The notes below the pieces were generated by a model. The model searched no databases. It saw only the letters and a list, made by a program, of their open reading frames with translations, and was not told where the DNA came from. A program made the position numbers and the translations under genes. Shown here one piece after another: positions 50,454 to 62,332 of a stretch of 64,000 nt of DNA. Every line of letters begins with the position of its first letter. The first letter of the stretch is position 1. The DNA is from Rhynchospora pubera (lineage: Eukaryota > Streptophyta > Magnoliopsida > Poales > Cyperaceae): assembly GCA_028095005.1 (NCBI GenBank), contig CM051459.1, forward strand, positions 259,704,229-259,768,228. Reading direction: 5' to 3'.

Positions 50454-52765
50454 AGTGTTCTAAATACGTGCCGTACCGTGTCGTATCTTGTCAAACATGT
50501 CGTGTCCGAATTATTTGTTGTGCCGTGTCTGTTAGAGTTATGTCCTAGAAATCAATAATTTAATAACTTAATTATTAGTTTATGTCTTGGATGATATTTT
50601 ATCATCTGTACCTAGGTTTATTATTGACAGATCATTCAGGTTGAGGATCTGAATTGTGGATCTCTGTGGATCATTCGTTAGAATGACAATAATAAATCTA
50701 AATGGTCCATAATCTTGATAATTAACAAGGAACATTAATTATCATATAAGATTAATATGCAAGTTAAGTGATGATTAAGTTCTACAAAACATAGGTAAAA
50801 AGTTACCAACTTAATTGCATATGTATATATTATGGAACATAGTACATGACTTGACCCAACGAAATAAACATATGGATTGTGTTATGTGTCATTGTTTATT
50901 TCGTTATGATTTTGGTTCTAAGTTTGAGATGTTTATCTTTTCCACATGAGGATAGGTTCAATAAATATTGTCTACCGCTGATTCCCGATAAGAGCTGCTA
51001 TACGGACTTTATTTATGTTCTCTTGAATTGTGCTGGGAAAAGCTAATCATCAAGAAAACCGTATGTCCCTCATTAATTCACTTAGTGAGTGACGATATCT
51101 GTTTGGGCCCCTTGATGGAGTTGGATCGTATGCGCGCAACTAAGCGATCAACTCTAGATCAAGAAACATATAATCTGCAAGAATGACACATTCCTATCTT
51201 GGATTATACGATGATATCGTGAGACATAAGAATCAAAATAGAGAAACATATTTATTCTTTTATGCATGATTGAAATATTGTAGCAGTACACTATTTATGC
51301 GAATTGGGAATCATAACGTGTTGCTAGATACCGCTTATGATTATTGGAATTAAATAGCGATTTAATTCCATGTCCAACATAGCATAAATCCTCAAAGGGT
51401 CACACAAAATTGGTATTTAATCATACGTGCATTATTTATTTATTTGCAATAATGAGTATTGCAAAATATGATAAGTTGATTAATTAATTAAATAGCGTTA
51501 TGGACCGTTATAATTAATTAAGTCAAATGGATCATATAGAAATAAATTAATGCATTGTCTAATCTCTAAATAATTATTATTAAGTTAATAATTATTTATA
51601 AACAACACACTTAATTTAATTAAGTTATTTGGGCTTTAATTTATTGGTAAATTAAATGTCCAAATTAAATAGCTTTGAGTGGGCCTTTAATTAATAGAAT
51701 TAAGGGACCAATTGGAGATGGAATAGTGGCCCATAAAAGTCCTATATGGGGCCGTCCTTGTATGGTGGTAGGTGGGGATGGCACACTTGTAAATAGTGTG
51801 AACTCTTGGCTAGGGTTAAGAGGCTATATAAGGCACCTAATGGAGGCTCCTTGGTCTCTCTTCTCTCTCCTCCCTTTCCCTTCCCACCTAGCCGCCACCC
51901 TTCCCCAAGGGTGCGCCGCCCCCCCTCTCCTCTCCTCTCCACTCAAGCTCATGTGTTGAGCATCCTTTTCTCCCACAAATTAGTTTGGTTCTTTGGTTGA
52001 AGAAAGGGAATGCTAGGGATTAGACTCGTTCTTCTCTTCGCTAGCACGAATTGAGAAGAACTTGGTTAATACCATAGTGGACTCGAGGCGCCGCGAATAA
52101 GAGGCGAAGGAGAGCACCCCATCGACTCCAATCCAAGGATTCGAGCCTCTTGGTTGCTATACCAAGAGAGGTACATTTCCACCACTTCTCTCTTGTGTTG
52201 AATGACTTTCGTGCTAGATCTTTATGTGTGTGATGTTTAATTGGTTAATTAACTTGTAATTAGCACTAAAATTGAAAATTACATACTTCCTAACAGTGTC
52301 GTGGCGTGTGTGAATATTTCATGTGTCGTGTTGTGCTGTGTCTAAATTCTAAGAGATGGACACGACACGCCTAAGGACACGACACGCCTCGTGTCCTTGT
52401 GCCATGTCGTGTTTGAACACGTTTGAATTTCATAAAATATAGTTATATATTTATGCTTATAAATGAACTGGACATTCAAACAATGAAATTATCCATAAAA
52501 AATAGACAATATAAGAATTTTTCTTATTATTTCATAACATTTACTAACTTTGATCCTGATTATAAACTTGTTATGTCTCTTGGGTTATCTCATGCCGTGT
52601 CGTACTGTGTTTCGTGACGTGTCGTGTCATATCTTAGATAATTCGCGTGTCGTGCCGTGGCGTGTCTATGCCATCAAAGTTGGACACGACACGCTTAAGT
52701 TCTCGTGGTGTGTCGTGTCACCTTCGTACTCTATCGTGTCGTGTCGTGTTCAGACACGTCGTATT
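50454..52765 (+). mobile_element. GTGTCGTGTC-rich repeat element, copy A (split by solo LTR)
   Basis: The pieces 50454-50529 and 52296-52765 are full of alternating 'cgtgtcgtgtc' and 'gacacgacacg' words, starting 'agtgttctaaatacgtgcc'. They are one element interrupted by the LTR at 50530-52295. A second copy lies at 54692-55230. Class is unknown. A non-autonomous hAT-like element is possible. Confidence 0.65.
50530..52295 (+). mobile_element. Solo LTR, 1766 bp, with 5-bp target duplication
   Basis: It begins TGTTAGAGTTATGTCC and ends CTTCCTAACA (TG..CA with TGTTAG/CTAACA inverted ends). GTGTC is duplicated exactly at 50525-50529 and 52296-52300. A TATA box, GGCTATATAAGG, lies near 51822-51833, and a GC-richer leader-like region follows. 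There is no gag-pol, primer-binding site or polypurine tract, so this is a solo LTR left by LTR-LTR recombination. Length and ends suggest a Copia-type family, which is not proven. Orientation follows the TATA box. Confidence 0.92.
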
Positions 52766-53995
52766 TTTTTAAGGACTAATCTCACAATATCATCATCATG
52801 ATCGCCATCAACAATATACTATACCGATTTTTTGTTTGAAAAAACTGGATAATTACATGTTCCCTAATTAGGTTATTATAGGTCATATCGACGTCAATCA
52901 AATAAAATGCAATCTTTTTGGTGATGCTTTAATTTATTACATTTATCTCCGTAATCAATTAATTATCATCATTAATTCAACTAAACGCTGATAGCTAGAT
53001 CCCAATTTTGTGCCTTGCTGCTTTTACGTTAGTTGAACACTTGATCCTTTTTCTTGGTAATTTCTTCACATATACTGGCTTACACTCACACCAGACCAAT
53101 TACACAGTATTATTTTTTAACAGAGCTTTTATAATTTTTGGACAGTTTAATGAAACAATGCTACTTTGATTTTTCGATGGATTAATAAGTAGAACAACGT
53201 TGTTCCGACTTATGAACGGATTAACAGAAAACAATTAATGCTTTACTTTTGAACATATTAACAAAATAATATTATTTCAATTGCTATTCCGAACCCATCC
53301 AAATATATCCTCGGTGATTTAAGCTGTCAATTAAGGACCCATATCTGGAGACAGCCAGAGAGCTTCATACGTCAAGCAAGGAAAGTATTGATGGAGTGAT
53401 CAATTTGCGGGATAAAGAAACATAAGAAACAAAAAGATTAAATACTCATCATAGCGGTACTACATTTAAAGCTGGAGAAACATGTAAATTCAATCTGATA
53501 GGGTTTAGCAAGTTGCCACGAGCATGATGCCTCTCACGGGTACTCTCACTTTATTCTGTATAACTGTGAAATGGTGAAACGAATTTAAAGCAACTTATAT
53601 AATGGGGACGAGGGAACAACTACTCGAATACCAAATCATAGAAGTATGCACATTTAATATGCGAGGAGATGCATTTAATGTTGTCTCTAGCTGTCTTTTT
53701 TCGTTTTTTTCGGCTCCTTTCTTTGTACCGCTCGGTTAAGTATCACTTCAAAAAAAAAAAAATATATATACAATGCTGTAAGGGGGAACTTGTTACTAGA
53801 AAAAAAAAAGAACCCACACGATGGTATTGTTTTGAAAATAATTTTTTTTTTTTGAAGAAACGTTGTTTTATCTTAATTCATGCACAAAGAACAACTTCTC
53901 CACTTGCGCGCACAATGCATCAGACAGTAACTTTTATTTAATGGTAAACAATAGATCCAAAAAACCTGTCCTGAGTTGGCCACACTACTCTCAGC

Positions 53996-54536
53996 TAGGG
54001 TGAGCAAAAAACTCGTAACTCGTGAGTTACTTGAACTCGACTCGTGAAAAGCTTAATTATAACTCGTGCTAAAAGAACTCGAGTTGAACCAACGCGGTTA
54101 ATCGACGAGTCGAGTTTGAGTTAGGTTCAACTCAGCTCATTGACTCATGAGCTGACTCGTGACGTAATAAATTTTAATTTTTCGAAAATTATCAACATGA
54201 TCTATGAGTGTTAATTTTGAGTTTTAAGACATATTTTGCTTCAAATTAATGCAAAAGAATAAAATTGATAATTTATTTTTTATATTATTGTATGTATCAA
54301 TTATTTTAATTTTGAAATAATGTATCAATTTAAAAAAAAAAATTAAAGTAGACATACTCATGTCAAGTTGGCTCGTGACTCGTTAGCCAACTCGAGTTAG
54401 AGACGAGATGAGTTTGAGCTAACTTAAAAAACTCGAAAGTATTTCCAACTCGAGTCGAGCTAACTCGCTCGAGTTATAGTCGAGTTGAGTTTGAGTTGGC
54501 CCCAACTCGCTCGAACTCGGCTCGTATACAGCCCTA
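53996..54536. mobile_element. Non-autonomous hAT element, 541 bp
   Basis: The left end TAGGGTGAGCAAAAA and the mirrored right end TAGGGCTGTATACGAG share TAGGG(Y)TG. CTCTCAGC (53988-53995) and CTCTTAGC (54537-54544) form an 8-bp duplication with one change. The interior is packed with 'actcgagttcgag'-type inverted subterminal motifs. No transposase. The ends and 8-bp duplication fit hAT. Confidence 0.87.
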
Positions 54537-54691
54537 CTCTTAGCACAAATTTAAGGATAAAGATTCGTTTTCTTCCCTGATTTTTCTTTCTTTCTTTTTC
54601 CTTTTCCTTCCCATTTCTGGAGCAAAACGTTAGTACGTGTTTCTATATTACATCATCCAATTATAAAAAATATATGTTAAACGTAACTCTT

Positions 54692-55230
54692 AGAGTTCTA
54701 AATGCGTCTTGTGCTGTGTCAAACACATCGAGTCCTGATCATCATATCGTACCATGTCAAAATATGTCACGTGTTGTACTGTGCCGTATGTAAATTCTAA
54801 GGAATAGACATGACACGCCTAAAGACACATCACGTCTCTTGTCCCTATGCCGTGTTGTGTCTTTCTTAGACGTTTTCAGGCACATTTAACTTTTTAATAT
54901 AAAATATTAATTTATTACAGAATTAAAATTGTGTTTAATAAAATATGTAAAAAAATAGGAAAACAAACATGCACTAAAAGTTAAAGAAAAATATATGTTC
55001 ATTTTTTATTTTAATTTTGATATGAAAATTATGTTTAATGTTATAGTTTTGTATCGTGTCGTGTCGTGTCTCGTAGCGTGTTGTGTTGTGTCTTGTTTAT
55101 CAAAGTCAAACACAACACGTCTAGGATATCGTGTCGTGTTCATATTTTACCGTATCATACCGTCTCGACGTTGGTACGATGTCATGCTGTATCATACTGT
55201 GTTTGGACACGCGTGGTTTTCGAGAACACT
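54692..55230 (+). mobile_element. GTGTCGTGTC-rich repeat element, copy B
   Basis: It starts 'agagttctaaatgcgtcttg' and ends near 'gagaacact', with inverted AGWGTTCT-like ends. The interior repeats 'cgtgtcgtgtc' and the mirrored 'gacacaac' words as in copy A. The middle third (about 54880-55040) is AT-rich. The open frames here reflect the repeats. Confidence 0.65.
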
Positions 55231-56099
55231 AGACGTACCGGTGGTTGACTTGTGCTAAAAGTCTCTCAAGATTTTTTAAAATAGTGGAGTGTGTGTCTAA
55301 TGGAATGGGCTCTCTCCGCTTTTGCTATTTTTCAGCTTAAGCAAAGTTTGATGAGAAACGTAACAGTTTACACGAAGACTCGCAGGCTTTTCAGTGAGCC
55401 CAATTAGGAGCAAAGCGTTTGACGTTATTGCTTTTTCATTTTCGGGCTTAGAAAAACTTTCATATTATTCTAATTTCCCTTTTAACTTTTTTGGGTTATA
55501 ATTTATAAAGACAACAATTATAATTGAGAATTGTTCTGAAGTCAGCACACCCAAATTCCCGTGTAGAAACTTTTAGAAGTTTGAAGAATTGGATAAATTA
55601 ATTATCGAGATAAATTGGGAAAAAAATTCCACCAGCAGAAGAAACCCAATTTGCAAAGAAAACACTTATGAGCCTTAGCTTTTTTACAGTCATGACATAA
55701 AGAAAGAGAACTTGGATAAAATGTAATCATAAATGAAGAGAAATCATATTTGAAATAATGAAAAGAAATCCCCAATGCCCACTTTAAAGCCTTTCATACA
55801 TTTTGGGGCCTAGACAAAGATTCTATTTTTGCTCGAGTTCAATGATGAGCTATTATAAAGAGCGTTGAAGGGAAGAAGCACTTGGTATTTTTTGGCAGAA
55901 TCTCTTACCAGCAATCAAGGCGTAACTCAAGCTGATCATACAATTATATAATATATAGAATATTAGAATGTTATGGGTGGTCATACTCATATACACTAAA
56001 GGTAGATGTGGAAACAGTATGTGAGAAGAGAAAAAGTGGTTCTCACGGTCTCACTTTGAGCGGCAATCTCTATTTGTAGTTTTTTCTATTAATTACTTA
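55231..56099. other. No gene recognised
   Basis: AT-rich sequence without domains, RNA-like structures or transposon ends that I can support. Confidence 0.4.
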
Positions 56100-56500
56100 G
56101 CGCTGCTGATAAGGATAATCTCCATTATTTTTCTAGCATTTAGATTAATTGCATTAAAAAAAAACAGAGGGAATGAGAATGATGGGATGATAAACACATT
56201 TTTTTTTTCGGATGAGAAGATGATTGACGCATTTTTTTTTGGATGAGGGGATGAGGGGATGAGGGGAGCGACACATAGCGTCCTTCTATTTCACTCCCTT
56301 CAACGGTTACGATATTTACTTCAACAGTTACGATATTAACTTCAACAGTTACATATTAACTTCAACAGTTAATATACATAACTTGAACAATTATATATAT
56401 TAACTTCAACAATTACAATATTAACTTCAACAGTTATATATATTAACTTCAACAATTATGATATTAACTTCAACAGATATATTAACAATTATATTAACAG

Positions 56501-56550
<50 letters not shown>

Positions 56551-56965
56551 ACATTTATATATATATTAACTTCAATAGTTATGATATTAAGTTCAATACT
56601 TATATATATTAACTTCAATAATACAATATTAACTTGTTATATATATTAAAAGTTAATATATAAATAGAACAATTATATATATATTAACTTTAACAGTTAT
56701 GCATATTAACTTCAACAGTTAATAGAGGTGCTGGCTAATTGTCAGAGTTAAATATGTAACTGTTGAAGTTAATATCGTAATTGTCGAAGGGAACAAAACA
56801 GAAGGGCAGGGATAATTAATGAGGGTGATGCGCTGGATTTCATCCGTGAATTCTATCATCCCATCATTCAATGGAATCCTCATTAATTATCTAGCGTCCT
56901 CATTAATAGAAGACCAGAGGAGGATGGAGATGATAGAATCTTAGAGATGATCTTAAGCAATTCCC
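56100..56965. mobile_element. MULE-like element with CAACAGTTA minisatellite, copy 2
   Basis: ATTACTTA is duplicated at 56092-56099 and 56966-56973. The ends GCTGATAAGGATAATCTC and, mirrored, GAATTGCTTAAGATCATCTC match the copy at 44516-45309. The interior (56290-56790) is a minisatellite of about 20 units containing 'ttaacttcaacagttacgat' variants plus an (AT)n tract near 56503-56542. Unlike copy 1 it lacks the long C/T and G/A blocks. Length about 866 bp. Confidence 0.8.
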
Positions 56966-57059
56966 ATTACTTAATTCTTTGATGACTGTAAATGGCCGGA
57001 GAAAGTACTCCATGGCATTGCACAGTTCTCGGTCAATGAAATTATGATTGTTATGTATA

Positions 57060-57190
57060 GTACAATTGAAGAAAGAGGGAGGTCTTTGCCATCTAATTTT
57101 TTCTGAAATTAAAGATACATGCGGTTTTTGAACCATTGACCTCTTGAAGACCAGCCTAGTGCTCTTACCACTGAGCCACTAGACTAGGTC
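57060..57190 (-). mobile_element. tRNA-derived SINE-like sequence
   Basis: On the minus strand TGGCTCAGTGGTAAGAGC (57178-57161) is an excellent Pol III A box. GGTTCAAAAACC (57134-57123) is a B-box-like element 26 bp further on. The mature tRNA cloverleaf does not close, so this is a SINE head or tRNA pseudogene rather than a working tRNA. The 3' extent is uncertain. Confidence 0.65.
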
Positions 57191-57698
57191 TTATTTTCGA
57201 TACCGAATTAAGCATAGGGATCGGACTTGAATAGTTCTGGATCCATCTATTTTAAATTTGGATTGTTAATAAAGGACTAGGATTAATTACATCTTTAATT
57301 CATAGTGAATGTTGAACCAACTTTTGATCTAGATCGACTCAAGTTTGGATTGTACACGATCTACATCTACCCGACAAAGGCCTACATTGGTTCACACATA
57401 ATACCAGTAAAATACTAATTTTGTATTCTGTTTCATTTTTATAAAATGAGACGGGTGGCGCTCCCACCTTTTTTGAAATAATAATACCAGTAAAATTACT
57501 ACTTATGAACAATGTGGTATGCAACAATTGATGGATGAATCAGAAATGAAATCATCCCCGACGATTAAAATAATTTTTTTTCTTTTAAATTACTCAAGGT
57601 TAAGCATGTAAGTGCTTTTCTTGTGGAAATTTAAGAAAAACATCTAGAAAAGAATATAAATTTTGTCCGCTTCAAAGAAATCTTACAATCCTAATTAC

Positions 57699-57848
57699 GG
57701 CTCCGTTTGGATGGTGTGGGAATAAGAGGAATAAGGAAAGAAGTGAAAAAAAGTATTGGGAAGTGTGTAATTTTGTAAAGAATTTGGATTGTTTATAATA
57801 AATTTATTCTCTTATTCTCTTATTCCCACACCTCATCCAAACGGGACC
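57699..57848 (+). mobile_element. MITE, CCGTTTGGAT family, copy 6
   Basis: GGCTCCGTTTGGATGgtGTGGGAATAAG and the mirrored GGTCCCGTTTGGATGAGG..GTGGGAATAAG ends match. TAC is duplicated at 57696-57698 and 57849-57851. The core 'agtgtgtaattttgtaaaga' is present. At 150 bp it is the best preserved copy with copy 3. Confidence 0.87.
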
Positions 57849-58101
57849 TACAACATCAAACTTCTTGAAAGAATCATGTTAAATTTTTTATTTGCCAAAA
57901 AAAATATTATTGGTTCACACTAAATTTTTTTTGCTTTTGTTTTTGTTCGTTTGTTTTATTTTGTGGGAATAGCAGCCGTATGACAGCAACAGTAAGTAAA
58001 AAAATTTTTAAGAAACAAGTGCCAAACGGCACGGCCATACGGGCCGAAGCTGGCCTGTGTTTCTTTTACTTCCTTGTAAATTGGAAAATAGGTCCCTTGT
58101 G

Positions 58102-59628
58102 CCGAAATTTTAAAAAATAATACTAAATTAATATAATATATTAAAAATAATATCAATATAATAATATTTTTTTAAATAGTATCACGAGATCGGAATCCCA
58201 GATTCCGAACGCAAGATCGGGTTTCCGGATTCCGACCTTAGCTAAGATCGGAATCCCGGATTCCGACCTTAGCTAAGATCGGAATCCGAGATTCCGATCT
58301 TAGCTTTTTAATTTTTTATATATTATTTATTTATTTAATTAATTTATTAATTAGTTAAATAATTAGAAAAATAGATAATATATTGTAAAAATATTGAAAA
58401 AATATGGAAAAAAATCAGGAATAATTAAACTAAATTTTATATGTAATTTAGTATTTTTTTGGGAAAATTTTTTCCTTTTATTAGTTTATTAATTAGAAAA
58501 ATAGATAATATATTCTAAAAATATTGAAAAATATAAAAAAATCAGGAATAATTAAACAAAATTTTATATGTAATTTAATATTTTTTTTAGAAAATTAAAT
58601 TTATTTTCCTTTTAATTAATTAATTTAATTAAATATAAATTTAATTTATTTATTTAATTAAAAAATGAATAATTAAGTATAAATTTTTAATTAATTTAAA
58701 TTAAAATTATAAATTTTTAAACAACCATTTGATATGCATCCCGGATGTCGTCCTCTGTATATATTATTTTCATATTATATATTAAACAATAATATCGAGT
58801 TTCATGATCAAGGAAGCACTTTCTGGATTGCGTTAGAAAGGAATCACACGAGATTGATGTTTTACTGAGACGGAGAAGAAAGACTAAATTCACTTGATTT
58901 ACTGCATTTCTCTTTTTAATGATTAATTTATAATTTAAAAAATATTTTTAGTAGTTTAGAGTGGTTTTTAGGTTTGCAAACTTTCAAAGTGGATTTTGGA
59001 GGTCTAGGGAGCGTTTTTTGGCTTCGAAAATGGTCGTTATGGGGTTACACCCCGGTAACATGTGTAGATCTCGTCGCCAGCTTTCCGGAATGTCCTCGTT
59101 TGCGCCAAACGGACCTTCCTATCAAAAGTTATGCCTGTTTAAAGTTTTAATGTTCAAATTATGCCTTTGTATCCCTGCAAATACAGAAAGGATTAATAAA
59201 ACTTTGAACATTCTGAAAGGATTATGCCTTTGTATCCCTGCAAATTCTGAAAATTTATAATCCTTTCTAAATGGTACAATTCATTTAATTAAATAAGTTA
59301 TAAAAATTTATATTTTAATTAAATAAATTAATTAAAATGAAAATAAATTTAATTTCCTCAAAAAATACTAAATTACATATAAAATTTAATTTAATTATTC
59401 CTGATTTTTCCATATTTTTTCAATATTTTTACAATATATTATCTATTTTTCTAATTATTTAACTAATTAATAAATTAAATAAATAAATAAATAATATATA
59501 AAAAAAATTAAAAAGTTAAGATCGGAATCCCAGATTCCGATCTCGTGATACTATTTAAAAAAATATTATTATATTGATATTATTTTTAATATATTATATT
59601 AATTTAATACTATTTTAAAATTTTTCGG
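58102..59628. mobile_element. 1527-bp foldback MULE with palindrome clusters
   Basis: TCCCTTGTG is duplicated exactly at 58093-58101 and 59629-59637. Ends CCGAAATTTTAAAA / TTTTAAAATTTTTCGG. Arms of roughly 400-600 bp pair (58102-58710 with 59270-59628). The left arm holds three palindromic units of the type GATCGGAATCCCAGATTCCGA separated by 'ccttagctaa', and the right arm holds one. The centre (58710-59270) is not inverted, is less AT-rich, and reads like retroelement spacer ('ggaccttcctatcaaaagtt'). No transposase. Confidence 0.88.
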
Positions 59629-59637
59629 TCCCTTGTG

Positions 59638-61594
59638 AACATGGAATTGCACTGATATAGTCCTCTCCTATTCATTGAATTCAGCCCATCTTGGCCTAGA
59701 GCAGCTACACGCTAGCTAAGAGGACTAGAGGAGGAATGCAGCATGCAACAAAGGACCTTAATCTTAGTCCTTTATTGAGAATCAAATCGATCGGACTCTC
59801 AAATCTGAAAATCAGACTGTCCTCAAATTATCGTAATTCTAAATGAATGGACAAAAAATAGCAATATTGTCAAGTACTTAAACTTTATATAAATATTAAA
59901 CAACCTGCTTCAAAAAAAAAAAAAACGATAAATGTTTTAAGAAAAAGATAAACGATGAAGGACTTCCAAATTACATGGACAAACCTGGCCAATATTAAAT
60001 ATTGTGAATCTGTAGTTTAGAAAAGGTCTAGGTTATTCAATCCTACTTCTGCATATTATTAGAATGGTCAGATACTTGCCGAGTGCCGTTTGTATCCAGT
60101 AACCAATTCACTATTCCATAACTTATCACTATTAGAATATTATGACATTTGTGAATGACTGCTGTTATCAAGAATAGTTTGTGGTAATTATCAAGTCAAG
60201 GTCAGTGTGAGATTGTGAATATGTTATGTATTGCACAGGAATTCTTCAGACCATGCGACTTTCCGAAACGGCCATCATTTCAACATTAATGGCGATGCAA
60301 CCCATGGAGATTAATTTCACTTCTACTTGAGGGTTCATGACATTTTTTGGTCAAAGATGAGCTGCCTGTAATTGTATTGCAGTTATCAAGAATAGTTCAA
60401 CACGGAATTATTATGATTTTCCCAAGAAAAACTATTTGTAGAAACTTCCAACTAATATCTAATCTAAAGATTCTTCAGAATACCTGTAAATCTCTGATAG
60501 AAAGGCAAGTCAACTCATCATAATATATTCTGTGATTCAGGCTGGCTTTAAAAGGGAAAAAGTACAATAATTGTGCACATATTGCATCATTTCGACGTAC
60601 ATATAGGTTTAACTCAGTTCTGCTAAATTAATATATATATAACTCTAATTATATATACCATCCTCGAAGAGGATTAGCAATGTTTTATTTTTCAATTTAA
60701 CTTTCTTTTATCATTGGGACAAGAATTATTGACAGAAAAACATAGAGGGTAAAATCGATTCTTTTTTAGGAATAATAAGTTGTAACTCCATACATATGTT
60801 GTACTGTCATCCACCACATCATATGTTATTCCACACAAACAAAGCATATTATCAAGTGCCTGTGCTTATTAATTAGATGTAAATGAGTGCATGCTATCTA
60901 TTGGTTTTTAAAAATTTATATGTCGATCTATGTCGTTTGATTAATGAGTCATGAATTTGTCAAAATTAGAACTCAAAAGGTACAATAGAAAATTAAAACA
61001 GACATAAGGATCATCTTAAATTATCAACAATTCTGGCAAATAAATATTGTATCAACAATTAGGTAAAAATCTAATACAGGAATTACAACGATAATAAAAG
61101 AGAGAGCGCCAAACTACGCACAAGAATATAAAAATTCCATTAGCAGTGAAAGCCAACCATTTCAATTTCAAAAGCAGCTCATAACCTAAATCATTTCATA
61201 AAAGACACTTTTATGCTAATTTCATAAAATTTATTAGGTGGAAAATTCTAATAAAACAACTGGCGAGCTAATTTTTTTCAACCAGATCATCTTCAGTTAG
61301 GAACTCTCACCTGATACCCCCATTATAAAAATATAAGAAAGGCCCTTTTCTTTACTTTTAAAAGTTAAAAAAAAAATCTGAAGCCTTCACTTTTCCACCG
61401 AGTAATTTACTGATTATTAATTTTATTCAATTTAATTAAGAAATGTAAATATGTATATATAATATTTATTGTTACATTGCCCAAGTCAGGGTCAATTAAT
61501 ACGACCAAGTGAAGTGAAATAATATTGATGTGCGTACACCACTCATTTCTCGCAATATTTGCAATAATAATCAATCTGCATTATCATGATTAAT
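59638..61594. other. Intergenic, no gene recognised
   Basis: Upstream flank of the WAK-like gene. No transposon ends or exons that I can support. Confidence 0.45.
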
Positions 61595-61609
61595 TTATAT
61601 AAATATAGA
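61595..61609 (+). promoter_or_regulatory. TATA box of the WAK-like gene
   Basis: TTTATATAAATATAG lies about 60-70 bp upstream of the ATG at 61668, a normal plant TATA-to-start distance with a leader of about 35 bp. Confidence 0.5.
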
Positions 61610-62332
61610 GCCGGAACCTGCAGCATTGGCAAATCCCTTCTCGCTGCATTTTATAATCCATCAATAAATGTGGGGAGCAATGATACTAATTATCCAACTT
61701 CTTTTACTCATCTCGCCATCCAAAACCAAAGCAGCTGAATTTGATGTCGGTGCTCTGCCCGGGTGCCCAGACAGTTGCGGTGGAGTTACAATCCCTCACC
61801 CTTTCGGCATTGGGCCCAACTGCTCTCTGTCTGAAGTCTTCGAGCTCATTTGCAAAGCAACGATTAATGGTACTTTTGCTCCTCACTGGGGCGATTTCAT
61901 GCTTCTCGATATAAGTCTCACCTTGGGTCAGGCACGCATGACAAACCCAATATCTTCCCAGTGCTACAACAGGACGACAAAGAAAGAAAATTACAACGAT
62001 TGGAAGTTCGACAGTGGTGCATTCTGGTTTAACCACGAGAAAAATAAGTTCTTTGTCATTGGCTGTGATACACTTGCCTATGTCAATTTTACCAATGATG
62101 AAAACTCCTACTTGGGAGGGTGTGTTTCAGGGTGCAATAGCCTAGAGACCTTGACTGATGGGTCATGCTCTGGAATCGGTTGTTGTGAGACATCTATTCC
62201 CAAAGGACCATACTACTTAGACTTTTGGTTTGATGATAATTTCAACAGTTCCATGGTGTCTAACTTTAGTCCATGTAGCCATGCTATGTTAAGGGAAGAA
62301 GCCGGGTTTATGTTCAACACTGATTAGTCCCA

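Larger units (their letters stand above)
31955..53720 (+). repeat. Segmental duplication, right copy (transposon-expanded)
   Basis: Blocks a' to e' (31955-32290, 34885-35115, 41525-41715, 49730-50100, 53440-53720) follow the order and strand of the left copy at 18945-26200. They occupy about 21.8 kb instead of 7.3 kb. The excess includes the insertions at 34106-34365, 36875-38184, 40121-40248, 40336-41292, 42677-43003, 44516-45309, the solo LTR at 50530-52295 and other repeats. I found no second cyclin beyond block e'. Confidence 0.7.

Noticed and set aside
53720..57000. A second cyclin copy expected after duplication block e'
   Set aside because: I looked for cyclin-box motifs on the minus strand and found none, only transposons and unassigned sequence.
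57123..57178. Functional tRNA gene on the minus strand
   Set aside because: A and B boxes are present but no closing acceptor stem. A SINE head or tRNA pseudogene is more likely.
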